Positions 1 to 9,088 of a stretch of 64,000 nucleotides of DNA are shown in pieces. The position numbers and the translations under genes were made by a program. Source of the DNA: Cyclobacteriaceae bacterium (GTDB lineage Bacteria; Bacteroidota; Bacteroidia; Cytophagales; Cyclobacteriaceae); NCBI GenBank assembly GCA_028285445.1, contig JANQPQ010000026.1, forward strand, positions 45,805 through 109,804, in the 5' to 3' direction. Each line of letters begins with the position of its first letter. The first letter of the stretch is position 1. The notes beneath the pieces were generated by a model. It was not told where the DNA came from, ran no database searches, and saw nothing but the letters and a program-made list of their open reading frames with translations.

Positions 1-2031
1 GTTGAGGTTAATCTGATTATAGATGCCATCTAAAGACACGTATAGTTGTTCACTTCCTTCCAGAGCTGCTTCAATGGATTTCCAATATTGATCATACGAG
101 TACTCATCCTTAAGCTTTTGCTTAATTGCATTCTTGTAGTACTTGTAATAACGTCCCTCGAGCTGGGCACCGTTTTCAATTACCACCAATTCCGGTGACG
201 TGGTGCCTCCCTTTAAAACGATGGCGGCATAGTTGATCTCACCCGTAAATCCATTTTTGAATTTCTCAACCTGCACAATTTCAACTGCGGCCTCACTGGC
301 AGTTAAACTACCCGCAATATCCTTGAAGCTTATTTGCTCAGACTGGTAGCCTTCATCAAAAATTTTAGACTTTTCAGAAAGCCATTTTTCCTTGGCGTTA
401 GCAGCATTTTCAAGGCTATCAATATTTATCTTTTCTTCTGCAAGTTCGGCTTTGGAATAAGAATAGTACCGAGATAAAGATTCCTTTTGATCTAGCCATA
501 CCAAGTACTCCTCAATGAGCTGGTAGTCGCCACTGCTTAGTATTTGGCTCTTTATTTTGTTGGTTGCATTAAGCAAGAGGGCTTTAGTACGCAGTTGGTA
601 ATTATACATCTTACCCACTGCCGAGGGGTGATCAGCAGAAGCAACCAAAACAAGCGAGTAAAATCGCTGGAAACGTGGCCTAAGCTTGTCCCAGTACTTG
701 GTTTTTTCTGACTCACTCATGGGAGCAAAATACTTGTCAATGAACTGCAATGACCGATCTAGAATAACCTCATACATCCCGATTGCTTTACTGTAATCCC
801 CAATCTCCCAAAACAAGATAGCCAGGTCCTCTTCAGATTCCACATAATCAGGGTGATCAGGTCCTAAGATTTCGGCTCTAATGGAGTGTGCAGTTTGCAG
901 CTCCACCTTCGCCTCTTCCAGTCGCCCCTTGTATCTATAGAAGTTTCCGAGATTATTTACAGTAGAAGCAAAAGACGGATGCTTTTGCCCGAATTTGTCT
1001 TCATAAATAGCCCTGGCCCTTTTCAGCAAGTCTTCAACTTGCTCATCTTTCCCCATTTCAAGGTAAAGGGATGCGAGGTTATTGAGCATGTGCGCATAAT
1101 CAGGGTGTTTTTTGCCAAACCTCTTTTCTTTAAGCGAAATAACATGAAGAAATATCTCTTCTGCTTTTTGATACTCACCCATGTCTTGGTATAGCAACGC
1201 CTGATTGTTAAGCAACCGCTGATGGTTAGTGGATTTTTCACTTCCAACAGAAGCGGAAATTTGAATAGCCTGCTCCATCAGAGAAACTGCAGACTCGTAC
1301 CGTCCCATGCTTTGAAATAGTTTCGCCTGGTTATTTAATGCAATCGCAAATGGCATCACTTCCTTCCCCTGAGCCTGATTGATAATTTCCAGGGCCTCGG
1401 CCAGTTCTTTTTCAGATTGGTTATAGCGACCAAGATCTTTACTGAGCACTCCGAGATTATTTAGTGAGGCCCCGTAGGCTGCATGCTCCTTGCCAAGATT
1501 TTCCTCTCGAAACTCTAGCGCGGTAAGTGTGTATTGTTCAGCTTTGGTATATCTACCGGTGGTGTGATAGAGTAAACCCATATTGGCCAGCACTCTTCCG
1601 TAATTAATATGATCTGTCAGTTGTTCCTCTTCGTATGACAGCTTAGCGGTAATGAAAGATACTTCAGCGCCTTTGTACCTGCCCGTTGCATAAAGTAGCT
1701 CCCCGGCATCCAGGTAGTCATTGGCCACTTCCAGAGGAGTCTTTTCCTCTTCAGAGCCAATCAATCGTCGACTGACGTTACCCAGCTTTGCCCCTTTTTC
1801 TTTCGATTCGAAAAGGGTAGCATTATCGCTGAGGGCCACGGCATAATTAAAACTGGAGCTATCAAATTCCGAGCGAGCTTCATCAAGTTTAGAGGTGGCC
1901 TGATCCTTGATAAAAGCTGCCGGATCGTTAGTTATCTTATTTAGTTTGTTTTTTAGTTTCTTGAATTGGGCCTGGGTTTCTAACAGTGGCAGAAAAACGA
2001 CTACTAGCAAAAGGAAGTATCTCATCTTCAT
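1..2031 (-). CDS. Secreted TPR-CHAT domain protein, C-terminus cut by window edge
   Basis: The frame is open from an ATG at 2031 to base 1, so 677 codons are visible and the end lies outside the window. The N-terminus MKMRYFLLLVVVFLPLLETQAQ is a signal peptide. A long tetratricopeptide array follows, with TPR_12-type units such as YGASLNNLGVL, HPDYAHMLNNLASLY and HPSFASTVNNLGNFY. The C-terminal part, ending LYVSLDGIYNQINLN at the edge, is the beginning of a CHAT (caspase-HetF-associated with TPRs) domain. The catalytic His and Cys of CHAT would lie beyond the window. CHAT proteins are caspase-related peptidases, and secreted TPR-CHAT forms are common in Bacteroidota. The substrate is unknown. 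The gene diverges from plsC with 94 bases between them. I am sure of the architecture, but not of catalytic competence. Confidence 0.8.
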   Translation of the reverse strand, partial: MKMRYFLLLVVVFLPLLETQAQFKKLKNKLNKITNDPAAFIKDQATSKLDEARSEFDSSSFNYAVALSDNATLFESKEKGAKLGNVSRRLIGSEEEKTPLEVANDYLDAGELLYATGRYKGAEVSFITAKLSYEEEQLTDHINYGRVLANMGLLYHTTGRYTKAEQYTLTALEFREENLGKEHAAYGASLNNLGVLSKDLGRYNQSEKELAEALEIINQAQGKEVMPFAIALNNQAKLFQSMGRYESAVSLMEQAIQISASVGSEKSTNHQRLLNNQALLYQDMGEYQKAEEIFLHVISLKEKRFGKKHPDYAHMLNNLASLYLEMGKDEQVEDLLKRARAIYEDKFGQKHPSFASTVNNLGNFYRYKGRLEEAKVELQTAHSIRAEILGPDHPDYVESEEDLAILFWEIGDYSKAIGMYEVILDRSLQFIDKYFAPMSESEKTKYWDKLRPRFQRFYSLVLVASADHPSAVGKMYNYQLRTKALLLNATNKIKSQILSSGDYQLIEEYLVWLDQKESLSRYYSYSKAELAEEKINIDSLENAANAKEKWLSEKSKIFDEGYQSEQISFKDIAGSLTASEAAVEIVQVEKFKNGFTGEINYAAIVLKGGTTSPELVVIENGAQLEGRYYKYYKNAIKQKLKDEYSYDQYWKSIEAALEGSEQLYVSLDGIYNQINLN

Positions 2032-2125
2032 TATGTTGAATCTGCTCTAAGTTAGTAAAATCGTTTCATCCGGTTATCAATTCCCCTGATGTAGATACCG
2101 CTATTTTGTTATAAATTGGCCCGCC

Positions 2126-2869
2126 ATGGGAGGAATCTTCAAGACGATAGCGCTAAAACTCTATATGGTTTGGGTCCTTCTGGTGTTTACCTCTTTTCTT
2201 CTCATATTCTTTCCATTTATAATCATTCCTGTACTGCTGGGTGAGCGCTTTGGTTCAATAAGTTATTTCGTTCTGCGACTGTGGTCATTAATATTTAGTG
2301 TTTTGACCTTCATTCCATATGAAATTCGAGGTAAGGAGAATATTGACAGGAAGGCTTCTTATATATTCACTAGCAACCATACATCATTTCTGGATGCTCC
2401 GGGCATAGCAATGTCAATTCCTATGCAATTTAGACCCCTGGGAAAAAAGGAATTGCTGAAGATTCCGGTTTTTGGAATTGTGGTTAAGAATGTTTGTGTG
2501 ATTGTAGATAGATCGAGCAGTGAAAGCAGAAAGCAGAGTATTAAAGAAATGAAAAAATTGCTTCGTAAGGCAATCTCCATTCTCATTTTTCCGGAGGGAA
2601 CTCAAAATCGCACTGGCGAAATACTCAATCCATTTTACAATGGGGCCTTTAGAATTGCATTAGATACTGAGCAGCCAATATTACCTATGGTAGCTATTGG
2701 TGCGGGGAGGCTACTTCCGCCTGGATCATTGAATATCAGGCCCGGGAAAGTGATTATGGCAATTGGGAAGCCAATTCCTGCTAGCGAATATCAAGATTTA
2801 ACCATTGAAGAATTGCGGGAGAAGGTATTCGGGATAATGAAGAAACTGATAGAAGATAACCAGAAATAA
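2126..2869 (+). CDS. plsC: 1-acyl-sn-glycerol-3-phosphate acyltransferase (PlsC family)
   Basis: The enzyme transfers an acyl chain to lysophosphatidic acid to make phosphatidic acid at the inner membrane. The 247-residue length fits the family. A hydrophobic N-terminal segment (about residues 8-60) anchors it. The catalytic H-x4-D motif is NHTSFLD near residue 83, and the second block is FPEGTQNRTGE near residue 156, which binds the glycerol phosphate. The ATG at 2126 is the natural start, because upstream is the divergent CHAT gene. It stands alone and converges on cystathionine beta-synthase across a symmetrical hairpin. Chain specificity, or a related role such as ornithine-lipid acylation, cannot be read from the sequence. 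Confidence 0.88.
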   Translation: MGGIFKTIALKLYMVWVLLVFTSFLLIFFPFIIIPVLLGERFGSISYFVLRLWSLIFSVLTFIPYEIRGKENIDRKASYIFTSNHTSFLDAPGIAMSIPMQFRPLGKKELLKIPVFGIVVKNVCVIVDRSSSESRKQSIKEMKKLLRKAISILIFPEGTQNRTGEILNPFYNGAFRIALDTEQPILPMVAIGAGRLLPPGSLNIRPGKVIMAIGKPIPASEYQDLTIEELREKVFGIMKKLIEDNQK

Positions 2870-2872
2870 GAA

Positions 2873-2898
2873 AGGGTTGTTTATTGCTAAACAACCCT
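2873..2898. terminator. Bidirectional hairpin terminator
   Basis: Perfect 11-bp stem AGGGTTGTTTA / TAAACAACCCT with a four-base TTGC loop, four bases after the plsC stop and between convergent genes. On the minus strand the stem is followed by a T-rich CTTTCTTATTTC stretch, so it fits best as the cystathionine beta-synthase terminator and plausibly serves both genes. Confidence 0.75.
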
Positions 2899-2978
2899 AA
2901 CTCCAAACTTACCTAATTTAAATTTATCAACCTCTTACTCTTAAACAAAATCGGTGCCAAAAAGTTCAAAAGAGGATG

Positions 2979-4346
2979 TTAATTAGTCATTGCCATCAAA
3001 AGATCGTGCTGAGTAATGATATGAACCTCATTATTATCATCTCGCACCATCAGTGCCTGGTTGTCTTTGTCAATTAGAGAAGACAACACATCCAGCGAGT
3101 TATCCAGTGCTACAAACGGCAAAGGTGGGTCCATAACTTCGGCCACCTCACGGTTTGTTAATTCAGGATTGTCAATGAGGCTGTGTAGCAACTTGGAATC
3201 AGTAACACTACCTACAAAGTGGTTATCATCTACTACCGGTACTTGAGAAATAGCCTCCTTGTTCAACAACTTAATAACCTCTCCAACTGGCATGTTCTTA
3301 TCAATTGTAAGCAGCTTCTCTTTCCCATTCCGGCGATCCAAAATGTCTTTAGCAGTCGCAAACTCTCTTTCTATAAAACCATGATCGTTCATCCAATTAT
3401 CATTGTAAATTTTGGCCAGATAGCGCGTGCCATGGTCGGGAAGAATGATAACCATTACATCATCCTCTTTCAGGTGTTCCCGGGCATATTCCAGTGCTCC
3501 GTAAACGGCAGACCCACAGGACCATCCCACAAAAAGACCTTCTTCACGAGCCAGCCTCCTAGTCATAATTGCAGCATCTTTATCTGTTACCTTCACAAAG
3601 TGATCAATCAGGTCGAAGTCCACGTTTTTAGGTAATATATCTTCTCCAATGCCCTCTGTCAGGTAGGGATAGATCTCATTCTCATCAAACTCGCCGGTTT
3701 CTTTATACTTCTTGAAAACGGAGCCATAGCTATCAATACCCACGCTAACCACTTCAGAGTTTTGCTCCTTTAGATACCTGGCTGTACCACACATAGAACC
3801 CCCGGTGCCAACACCGGCTGCTAGGTGGGTTATCTTTCCTTCAGTTTGCGACCAAATTTCAGGACCAGTGGTTTCGTAATGTGCCTGCTTATTAGACAGG
3901 TTATCGTACTGGTTTGGGTAGAAAGAGTTGGGAATTTCTTCATTGTACTTCTTCGCAACCGAATAATACGACCGCGGGTCCTCTGGGGGTACGTTGGTAG
4001 GACATACAATTACCTCCGCGCCCATGGCACGGAGAATATCAATCTTCTCTTGCGATTGCTTGTCAGCCAAAGTGAAAATACACTTGTAGCCTTTGGCTAT
4101 TGCCACCAGGGCCAATCCCATGCCCGTGTTGCCAGAAGTACCTTCGATTATTGTACCCCCAGGCTTTAGCACACCCGACTTTTCCGCGTCTTCAATCATC
4201 TTTAGGGCCATTCTGTCTTTCATTGAATGACCGGGGTTGAAGTATTCTACTTTAGCTAGAATAGTACCCTTAATTCCCCTATTAAGGCTGTTTAGTTTGA
4301 CTAAGGGAGTATCACCTATAGTCTCAATTATTGAATTATAATACAT
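2979..4346 (-). CDS. cbs: Cystathionine beta-synthase (PLP domain plus CBS pair)
   Basis: The enzyme condenses serine (or O-acetylserine-type substrates) with homocysteine or sulfide, the transsulfuration step to cystathionine. It has 455 residues. The fold type II PLP domain covers about 1-320, with the Schiff-base lysine at K43 in NPGHSMKDR and the phosphate-binding EGTSGNTGMGLA and GVGTGGS loops. A tandem CBS (Bateman) module follows at about 335-455. This architecture matches eukaryote-type CBS and the bacterial homologues, and distinguishes it from plain cysteine synthase (about 310 residues). There is no heme-binding N-terminal extension. The gene is monocistronic, with a perfect TAnnTTTG element 20 bases upstream. 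A cysteine synthase activity cannot be excluded. Confidence 0.88.
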   Translation of the reverse strand: MYYNSIIETIGDTPLVKLNSLNRGIKGTILAKVEYFNPGHSMKDRMALKMIEDAEKSGVLKPGGTIIEGTSGNTGMGLALVAIAKGYKCIFTLADKQSQEKIDILRAMGAEVIVCPTNVPPEDPRSYYSVAKKYNEEIPNSFYPNQYDNLSNKQAHYETTGPEIWSQTEGKITHLAAGVGTGGSMCGTARYLKEQNSEVVSVGIDSYGSVFKKYKETGEFDENEIYPYLTEGIGEDILPKNVDFDLIDHFVKVTDKDAAIMTRRLAREEGLFVGWSCGSAVYGALEYAREHLKEDDVMVIILPDHGTRYLAKIYNDNWMNDHGFIEREFATAKDILDRRNGKEKLLTIDKNMPVGEVIKLLNKEAISQVPVVDDNHFVGSVTDSKLLHSLIDNPELTNREVAEVMDPPLPFVALDNSLDVLSSLIDKDNQALMVRDDNNEVHIITQHDLLMAMTN

Positions 4347-4365
4347 TGTTTGCCGCTTTAAAGTG

Positions 4366-4373
4366 CAAAGCTA
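4366..4373 (-). promoter_or_regulatory. Candidate Bacteroidota -7 element for cbs
   Basis: TAGCTTTG on the minus strand matches the Bacteroidota primary-sigma -7 consensus TAnnTTTG. It lies about 20 bases before the cbs ATG, leaving a short leader. I see no convincing TTG -33 box, so this is a motif match only. Confidence 0.4.
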
Positions 4374-4408
4374 CTTAAAAGGAAAACCTTAAAAAATTAG
4401 TTGTGTAA

Positions 4409-5344
4409 TCAATTAGTTATGTCGCCAATGCCGGCCAATAAGTATAGCACCGCCATGCGAACTGCTACCCCATTTTCGACCTGGTCAAGAATAATTGCGT
4501 GCTCTGAATCAGCTACGTCACTGCTTAACTCTACTCCACGATTAATTGGCCCGGGATGCATAATGGTAATTTGTTTCGATAAAGAATCAAGCAGCTGCTT
4601 ATTTATTCCGTAGTAGAGAGCATACTCCCTTAGCGAGGGGAAGTATTTTATCTGCTGTCTCTCAAGCTGTATTCGCAGAACGTTTGCCACATCACACCAC
4701 TCCAGGGCTTTGCGTACGTCAAGTTCTACCTGCAGCCCCAATTCGTCAATGTGCTTAGGCAGCAACGTGTTGGGGCCGCAAACCATAACCTCGGCCCCCA
4801 TTTTTTGTAGCGCAAAGATATTAGACATGGCTACCCTCGAGTGGAGTATATCGCCAATAATAGCAACCTTCTTGCCTTCAACGGTACCTAGCCTTTCCCT
4901 AATAGAATAGGTATCTAGTAATGCCTGGGTGGGGTGCTCATGTGTTCCATCACCGGCATTTACTATGTTGGCATCTATATGCTTAGCAAGGAAATGAGGC
5001 GCGCCGGGACTACCGTGTCTCATTACTACCATATCCACTTTCATTGCCAAAATATTATTTACCGTGTCTAGCAGTGTCTCTCCTTTTTTTACTGAACTGG
5101 AAGATGAAGAGAAGTTAACCACGTCAGCTGAGAGTCGTTTTTCAGCTAATTCGAATGATAACCTGGTACGGGTAGAGTTTTCGAAGAAGATGTTTGCGAT
5201 AGTAATATCTCTTAGCGATGGAACCTTCTTAATTGGCCGATTGATTACGTCTTTAAAATTGTCAGCAGTTTGAAAAATTAAGTCGATATCTGCACGGGTG
5301 AGATTCTTTATACCAAGTAAGTGCTTATCGCTTAATTTGCTCAT
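4409..5344 (-). CDS. pyrB: Aspartate carbamoyltransferase catalytic subunit
   Basis: The enzyme joins carbamoyl phosphate and L-aspartate to give N-carbamoyl-aspartate, the committed pyrimidine step. The 311-residue length is standard. The carbamoyl-phosphate loop is FFENSTRTRLSFE (about 54-66), followed by the mobile 80s loop SSSSSVKKGETLLDT, HPTQALLDTY near 138, and HPGPINRGVE near 265. Isoleucine sits where many homologues have methionine (PGPMNRG). It follows pyrR with no gap: the pyrR stop ends one base before this ATG, so the two are translationally coupled. No pyrI regulatory-subunit gene is present here, which fits the class B or C enzymes that pair with PyrR regulation. Confidence 0.93.
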   Translation of the reverse strand: MSKLSDKHLLGIKNLTRADIDLIFQTADNFKDVINRPIKKVPSLRDITIANIFFENSTRTRLSFELAEKRLSADVVNFSSSSSSVKKGETLLDTVNNILAMKVDMVVMRHGSPGAPHFLAKHIDANIVNAGDGTHEHPTQALLDTYSIRERLGTVEGKKVAIIGDILHSRVAMSNIFALQKMGAEVMVCGPNTLLPKHIDELGLQVELDVRKALEWCDVANVLRIQLERQQIKYFPSLREYALYYGINKQLLDSLSKQITIMHPGPINRGVELSSDVADSEHAIILDQVENGVAVRMAVLYLLAGIGDITN

Positions 5345-5893
5345 TTAATTATTGCCTTGGGTTACTAGCCAAACTTTATTTTCTTTTTTGCCTTGAGCCT
5401 CCCATTCAACCAGCACTTTTTGAGACTCAATTGTATTTACATGCTTACCAACATAATCAGGCTCAATAGGTAACTCCCTGGAATATTTGCGGTCAACCAG
5501 CACTAACAGTTCCACCTTTTCTGGTCTTCCAAATGCTATCATGGCATCCATGGCTGCCCGTACCGATCGACCAGTGAAAAGCACATCGTCAACGATAATT
5601 ACTTTCTTCGATTCTATGAGAAAATCAACCTTGGTGGCATTAGCTGCAACCGGCTCGTCCCGACGCCTAAAGTCATCGCGATAAAAGGTGGTATCCAGAT
5701 AGCCTAACGGGATGTCATGCTCAAGATTGGACTCCAGCTTCGATTTGATAATGTCTGCGAGGTATATACCTCTTGGTTGCAACCCGAGGATTACAGAATT
5801 CTCAAAATTTCCGTGGTTTTCAATAACGTGCTGGCATAACCGCTCCAGGGTTACATCGAGGATATGGGAATCGAGTATTAGCCTTTTCTGCAC
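5345..5893 (-). CDS. pyrR: Bifunctional pyr regulator / uracil phosphoribosyltransferase PyrR
   Basis: PyrR has a type I phosphoribosyltransferase fold. It can make UMP from uracil and PRPP, and in several phyla it regulates pyrimidine genes by binding mRNA. The 182-residue protein has the PRPP motif VIIVDDVLFTGRSVRAAMDA at about 97-116 and the LGLQPRGIYLA segment near 37. It opens with GTG at 5893 (MQKRLILDS), which matches the usual family N-terminus. It forms a two-gene unit with pyrB. The 54-base space before it contains no obvious antiterminator or PyrR-binding stem-loop, so RNA-binding control is not evident and the role may be mainly enzymatic. Confidence 0.9.
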   Translation of the reverse strand: MQKRLILDSHILDVTLERLCQHVIENHGNFENSVILGLQPRGIYLADIIKSKLESNLEHDIPLGYLDTTFYRDDFRRRDEPVAANATKVDFLIESKKVIIVDDVLFTGRSVRAAMDAMIAFGRPEKVELLVLVDRKYSRELPIEPDYVGKHVNTIESQKVLVEWEAQGKKENKVWLVTQGNN

Positions 5894-5901
5894 GTCAAGC
5901 G

Positions 5902-5909
5902 CAAATATA
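5902..5909 (-). promoter_or_regulatory. Candidate -7 element directly before pyrR
   Basis: TATATTTG on the minus strand is a perfect TAnnTTTG match, ending only eight bases before the pyrR GTG. If used, transcription would start within a few bases of the start codon, giving an almost leaderless mRNA. No clear -33 TTG is visible. Confidence 0.4.
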
Positions 5910-5947
5910 GAAAGATCAGGTTAATATGAGAAAGGTTACGGAGGAAG

Positions 5948-7474
5948 CTACTTATATGAGAGCTTATTGACGAAGAAAACTCTTCTATTCAGCTTAACTC
6001 CCATGTTACGAAGATTCTTTATGCGCTGAACGCCATAAGCGAAGAAATACTTATCGTGCCACTTCTCCAGACCACCAACGTTAGTATTGTTATCGTTGAC
6101 AATATCATCCTCAAATTTCAACTTAATGTCATTGAATGATTTGCCTTCTAATACTGAATCGCTTTGGATAATCTTGGAGCGAACAACATTCTCATGTAGA
6201 TAGAGTAGCACAATCTTATCATCCTGCACACTGGCATTTACAAATTGATCAACACTTGGGCTTAGCACATCAGTAATTTCAAAACTGTTATCCCACAAGA
6301 GCTTGCCCTTCTCGTCAAATCCAATTACAACCGCATGGGTATAGCGGTAGCCTTCCAGCAGCAAATTACCTTGACTACCAAGCGTGAAAGGGGCATTAGA
6401 TCCAGCCGGGCCGGTGCCGTAATAATGAGAGTATTTGGGATAAAAGGCCTCTCCCAGCATAATGTATTTGTCACCATGCTTAATGATGTCGTGCACAATA
6501 AGCCGGTAGCTAAACCTGGCAGTTTTACCCTTAACTTTTTTTCGTAGAATCCGATTCTTTACTCTTTCCTGTCTTCGAGCTTTCATGTAGCTGAAGAAAT
6601 TCTCTAGTTCTCCGTAGTCGTAATAGTTAATGTTTTGGCTGCCATCTTCTGCAACATTGGCTATAAACAGCCCCCTGGAATAAGTGGTGCGGTGATTGGA
6701 GTAAGTACCGGCCAAAACCTGGTTGTCAATGTTAGACTTGGTTGATCTGCCAAAAATAAAGTTGCGGCCATCACCGGGCTCAAGGATGGAATTTAGGCTA
6801 AGCTCACCATTCGGGTCGTATGATTTTACCGCCAGTGTGTTTCTTCTATCTTTAGTTCTTTCTGTTGTAACTATACTATAACTATCGTCTTCATGCACCT
6901 TTACTTGCACTAGCTGAGTACGATTATTATAAATGGCGCGGAGCACTTTAGTTTTTCTTTCTTCAAAATCGTAGTGCATAACTACCGGGCGGTAGTTGTA
7001 GTAACCTCCGTAAATGGCAGCGCTACCTGTTACTTCAAACTCCGTCAGTTGAATAGGAAACAGGTGCTCAATTTCATGGTGATCCAACTCCCCGCCATTG
7101 AGGCCAAACTCGAACATGTCGAGTTGCTTATTGCTTTTCCTTTCGTTTCTGAATAAAAGAAAAAACCTTCCACCCCCATAGGCATAGCCATTCAAATTTA
7201 AGTGGTAACCAAAGGGCCGCTTAATCTTCCAGACTTCATTAAGATCTTTGTCAAGCCTAATAATTTCCCAAAAGCGCCCGTCCCGGCTTCTTTCATCTGT
7301 TTCTCGAAAAAGCATTATCCCCTTATCGTCAAGGGAAAGCACTTCGAAAAAATTATCGAAGGCCCCTAAATCGTATTCATAGCGTTTTGGTTGTTCAAAC
7401 TGGGCAATGGCTTGCCGGGCGAATGCGATAAGTGCAAATAGGAAGATGAATGTAAGCAGTTTGTTTGGAATCAC
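5948..7474 (-). CDS. Secreted protein of unknown function, paralogue of its upstream neighbour
   Basis: The 508-residue protein has a signal peptide (about residues 1-24, ending AIAQ). I do not recognise a named family. The rest is rich in beta-strand-like segments with scattered YIMLGE, HAVVIGFDEKGKLLWDN and LLYLHENVVRSKII blocks, which suggests a beta-propeller-like or kinase-sensor-like fold. The adjacent gene encodes a clear paralogue with the same blocks in the same order. The start is GTG at 7474, whose G is also the last base of the neighbour's TAG stop (TAGTG), so translation is coupled. It ends 54 bases before pyrR on the same strand. The product is probably periplasmic or exported; function unknown. 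Confidence 0.7.
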   Translation of the reverse strand: MIPNKLLTFIFLFALIAFARQAIAQFEQPKRYEYDLGAFDNFFEVLSLDDKGIMLFRETDERSRDGRFWEIIRLDKDLNEVWKIKRPFGYHLNLNGYAYGGGRFFLLFRNERKSNKQLDMFEFGLNGGELDHHEIEHLFPIQLTEFEVTGSAAIYGGYYNYRPVVMHYDFEERKTKVLRAIYNNRTQLVQVKVHEDDSYSIVTTERTKDRRNTLAVKSYDPNGELSLNSILEPGDGRNFIFGRSTKSNIDNQVLAGTYSNHRTTYSRGLFIANVAEDGSQNINYYDYGELENFFSYMKARRQERVKNRILRKKVKGKTARFSYRLIVHDIIKHGDKYIMLGEAFYPKYSHYYGTGPAGSNAPFTLGSQGNLLLEGYRYTHAVVIGFDEKGKLLWDNSFEITDVLSPSVDQFVNASVQDDKIVLLYLHENVVRSKIIQSDSVLEGKSFNDIKLKFEDDIVNDNNTNVGGLEKWHDKYFFAYGVQRIKNLRNMGVKLNRRVFFVNKLSYK

Positions 7475-9051
7475 TACCTAATGGATATTTTGTTTATGTA
7501 GAAAACATTCCTTTTCCGCTGATCCTTCATTTGGTGATTGGCGATTCTCTGGTATCCCCAAGTGAAAAAATGATCTTCATACCAATAAGCCAATCCACCC
7601 AAATTGTCCTTACCGGATTTCAACTGGTCGTTTTCGTTCTTTAACTCTATTTCGTTAACAAGGTTCTCCTCAATAACCGTTCCTCTATTGATAATTTTAG
7701 AACGTAATTCGTTTTCATGCTTATAAATAAGCGCTACCTGGTCGTTGGTAGTGTTTACACTAACTACCTGGTCGGCGAAAGGAGTAACTACGTCTTCGAT
7801 GGTTACACTATTATCCCACAACAGGTTTCCAGCATTGTCAAATCCAAGTACCACGGCATGACTGTAGTCGAACGCGACCGGGTCTTCGCTTTCAAGGTTG
7901 GAAGCGTAACGTCTATAAAAGCCCCGGTTGCCATAGTTAAAAGTGTTAATCCAGTAGGGAGCACCAAACTGTGACTGCGACAGGTAATTATTGTAATTCA
8001 TCGTGTATATCTCACCAAGCATGATATATTCGCCTTGCTCAGAAATAAGTTCATGAAGAATCATATGTGAACGAATTCTTGGGTTTTTACCCTTTGCACG
8101 TTTCTCTTGAATCTTTCCTTTTACCCGATCCTGCTTCTTGTCTGGAAGGTAATTGAAGTAATTTTTGAGCTCACCAAACTCGTAGTAATGCACTTCAGAA
8201 TCGTCTTCGTTGCTGATATTTACGAAATAGACGCCTTTGGCCAAATCTGAGTTGATATTGCCATAGGTACCGGTTAATATCAGTTCATCTCCGGCCAGGC
8301 TGGTCGACTTTCCTGATAAAATATTATTTCCATCTCCGGTATCCACTTCTTTCTTTACCAGCAGTTTACCCTTTTCGTCAATTATTCGCACTATAAGCTG
8401 TTGATCGCGAAATCCTCTTCGCTCAGTGGTAAGCACATTATAGTTGTTATTTACCTCATCAACATTTAGATCTATCAGGTAAGAATTTCTTTGATATAGG
8501 CCCGGCACCACCAATGCCTTATCCTCCTTAAAGTCGTACTGAAGTATTGCAGGCATACTATTTACGTAGCCAGCAAATACTGCACTTTCACCAACCACTA
8601 CAAACTCTTCCAGCCGCATGGGAAGTTCATTGTTCACGATAAATCGGGTATCTTCTCCATTAATAAGGTTTATTCGAACTATAGACATATCATCTTTTCG
8701 GGCTGGCCCGGTTTTAAAAAGCAGATAGAGGTGCTTATTACGGTATTCGTAGCCTTTAAAGAGATATCTTCTGTTTATGGCATAATCCCCCTCCCAGGCA
8801 GTAGTCAAATCGGTGTTTAGCATAATTACCTGCCATTCAATTTGCCCATCATCATTACGGCCCACCTTTTCCTTAAATAAAGCGATACCGAACTCCGCGG
8901 CAGAAACGACATTAAACGGATTCTCATTGCTCATTTTCTTGAGCTCGTATCTAAGTGGTTGCTCAATTTGTGCAAATGCACGATGTTGATAAACCACCAG
9001 GGCAATTGATAAAGAGAATAGTAAAATGAAGTCTTTACGCCACATAGTCAT
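7474..9051 (-). CDS. Secreted protein of unknown function, tandem paralogue
   Basis: The 525-residue protein has a signal peptide ending AFAQ (about residue 28). Shared landmarks with the downstream paralogue include NYFNYLPDKKQDRVKGK, ISEQGEYIMLGEIY, FDYSHAVVLGFDNAGNLL and YKHENELRSKII. The C-terminal halves are the best conserved part, while the N-terminal halves have drifted. The gene is the first of a two-gene unit, with the next gene starting inside its stop codon. An in-frame ATG two codons later (MWRKDF) is an equally good start. No catalytic motif or membrane segment is visible beyond the signal peptide. The pair probably arose by tandem duplication; whether the products act as a heteromer is a guess. 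Confidence 0.7.
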   Translation of the reverse strand: MTMWRKDFILLFSLSIALVVYQHRAFAQIEQPLRYELKKMSNENPFNVVSAAEFGIALFKEKVGRNDDGQIEWQVIMLNTDLTTAWEGDYAINRRYLFKGYEYRNKHLYLLFKTGPARKDDMSIVRINLINGEDTRFIVNNELPMRLEEFVVVGESAVFAGYVNSMPAILQYDFKEDKALVVPGLYQRNSYLIDLNVDEVNNNYNVLTTERRGFRDQQLIVRIIDEKGKLLVKKEVDTGDGNNILSGKSTSLAGDELILTGTYGNINSDLAKGVYFVNISNEDDSEVHYYEFGELKNYFNYLPDKKQDRVKGKIQEKRAKGKNPRIRSHMILHELISEQGEYIMLGEIYTMNYNNYLSQSQFGAPYWINTFNYGNRGFYRRYASNLESEDPVAFDYSHAVVLGFDNAGNLLWDNSVTIEDVVTPFADQVVSVNTTNDQVALIYKHENELRSKIINRGTVIEENLVNEIELKNENDQLKSGKDNLGGLAYWYEDHFFTWGYQRIANHQMKDQRKRNVFYINKISIR

Positions 9052-9088
9052 ACAGTATAAATCCCCAGGTATACAGAATTGTTTGAAC

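Noticed and set aside
4347..4408. Riboswitch (SAM or cobalamin) before cystathionine beta-synthase
   Set aside because: Only 62 bases separate it from pyrB, with no conserved riboswitch core and a promoter motif in the space.
5894..5947. PyrR-binding attenuator
   Set aside because: Too short and without an inverted repeat or terminator-like stem.
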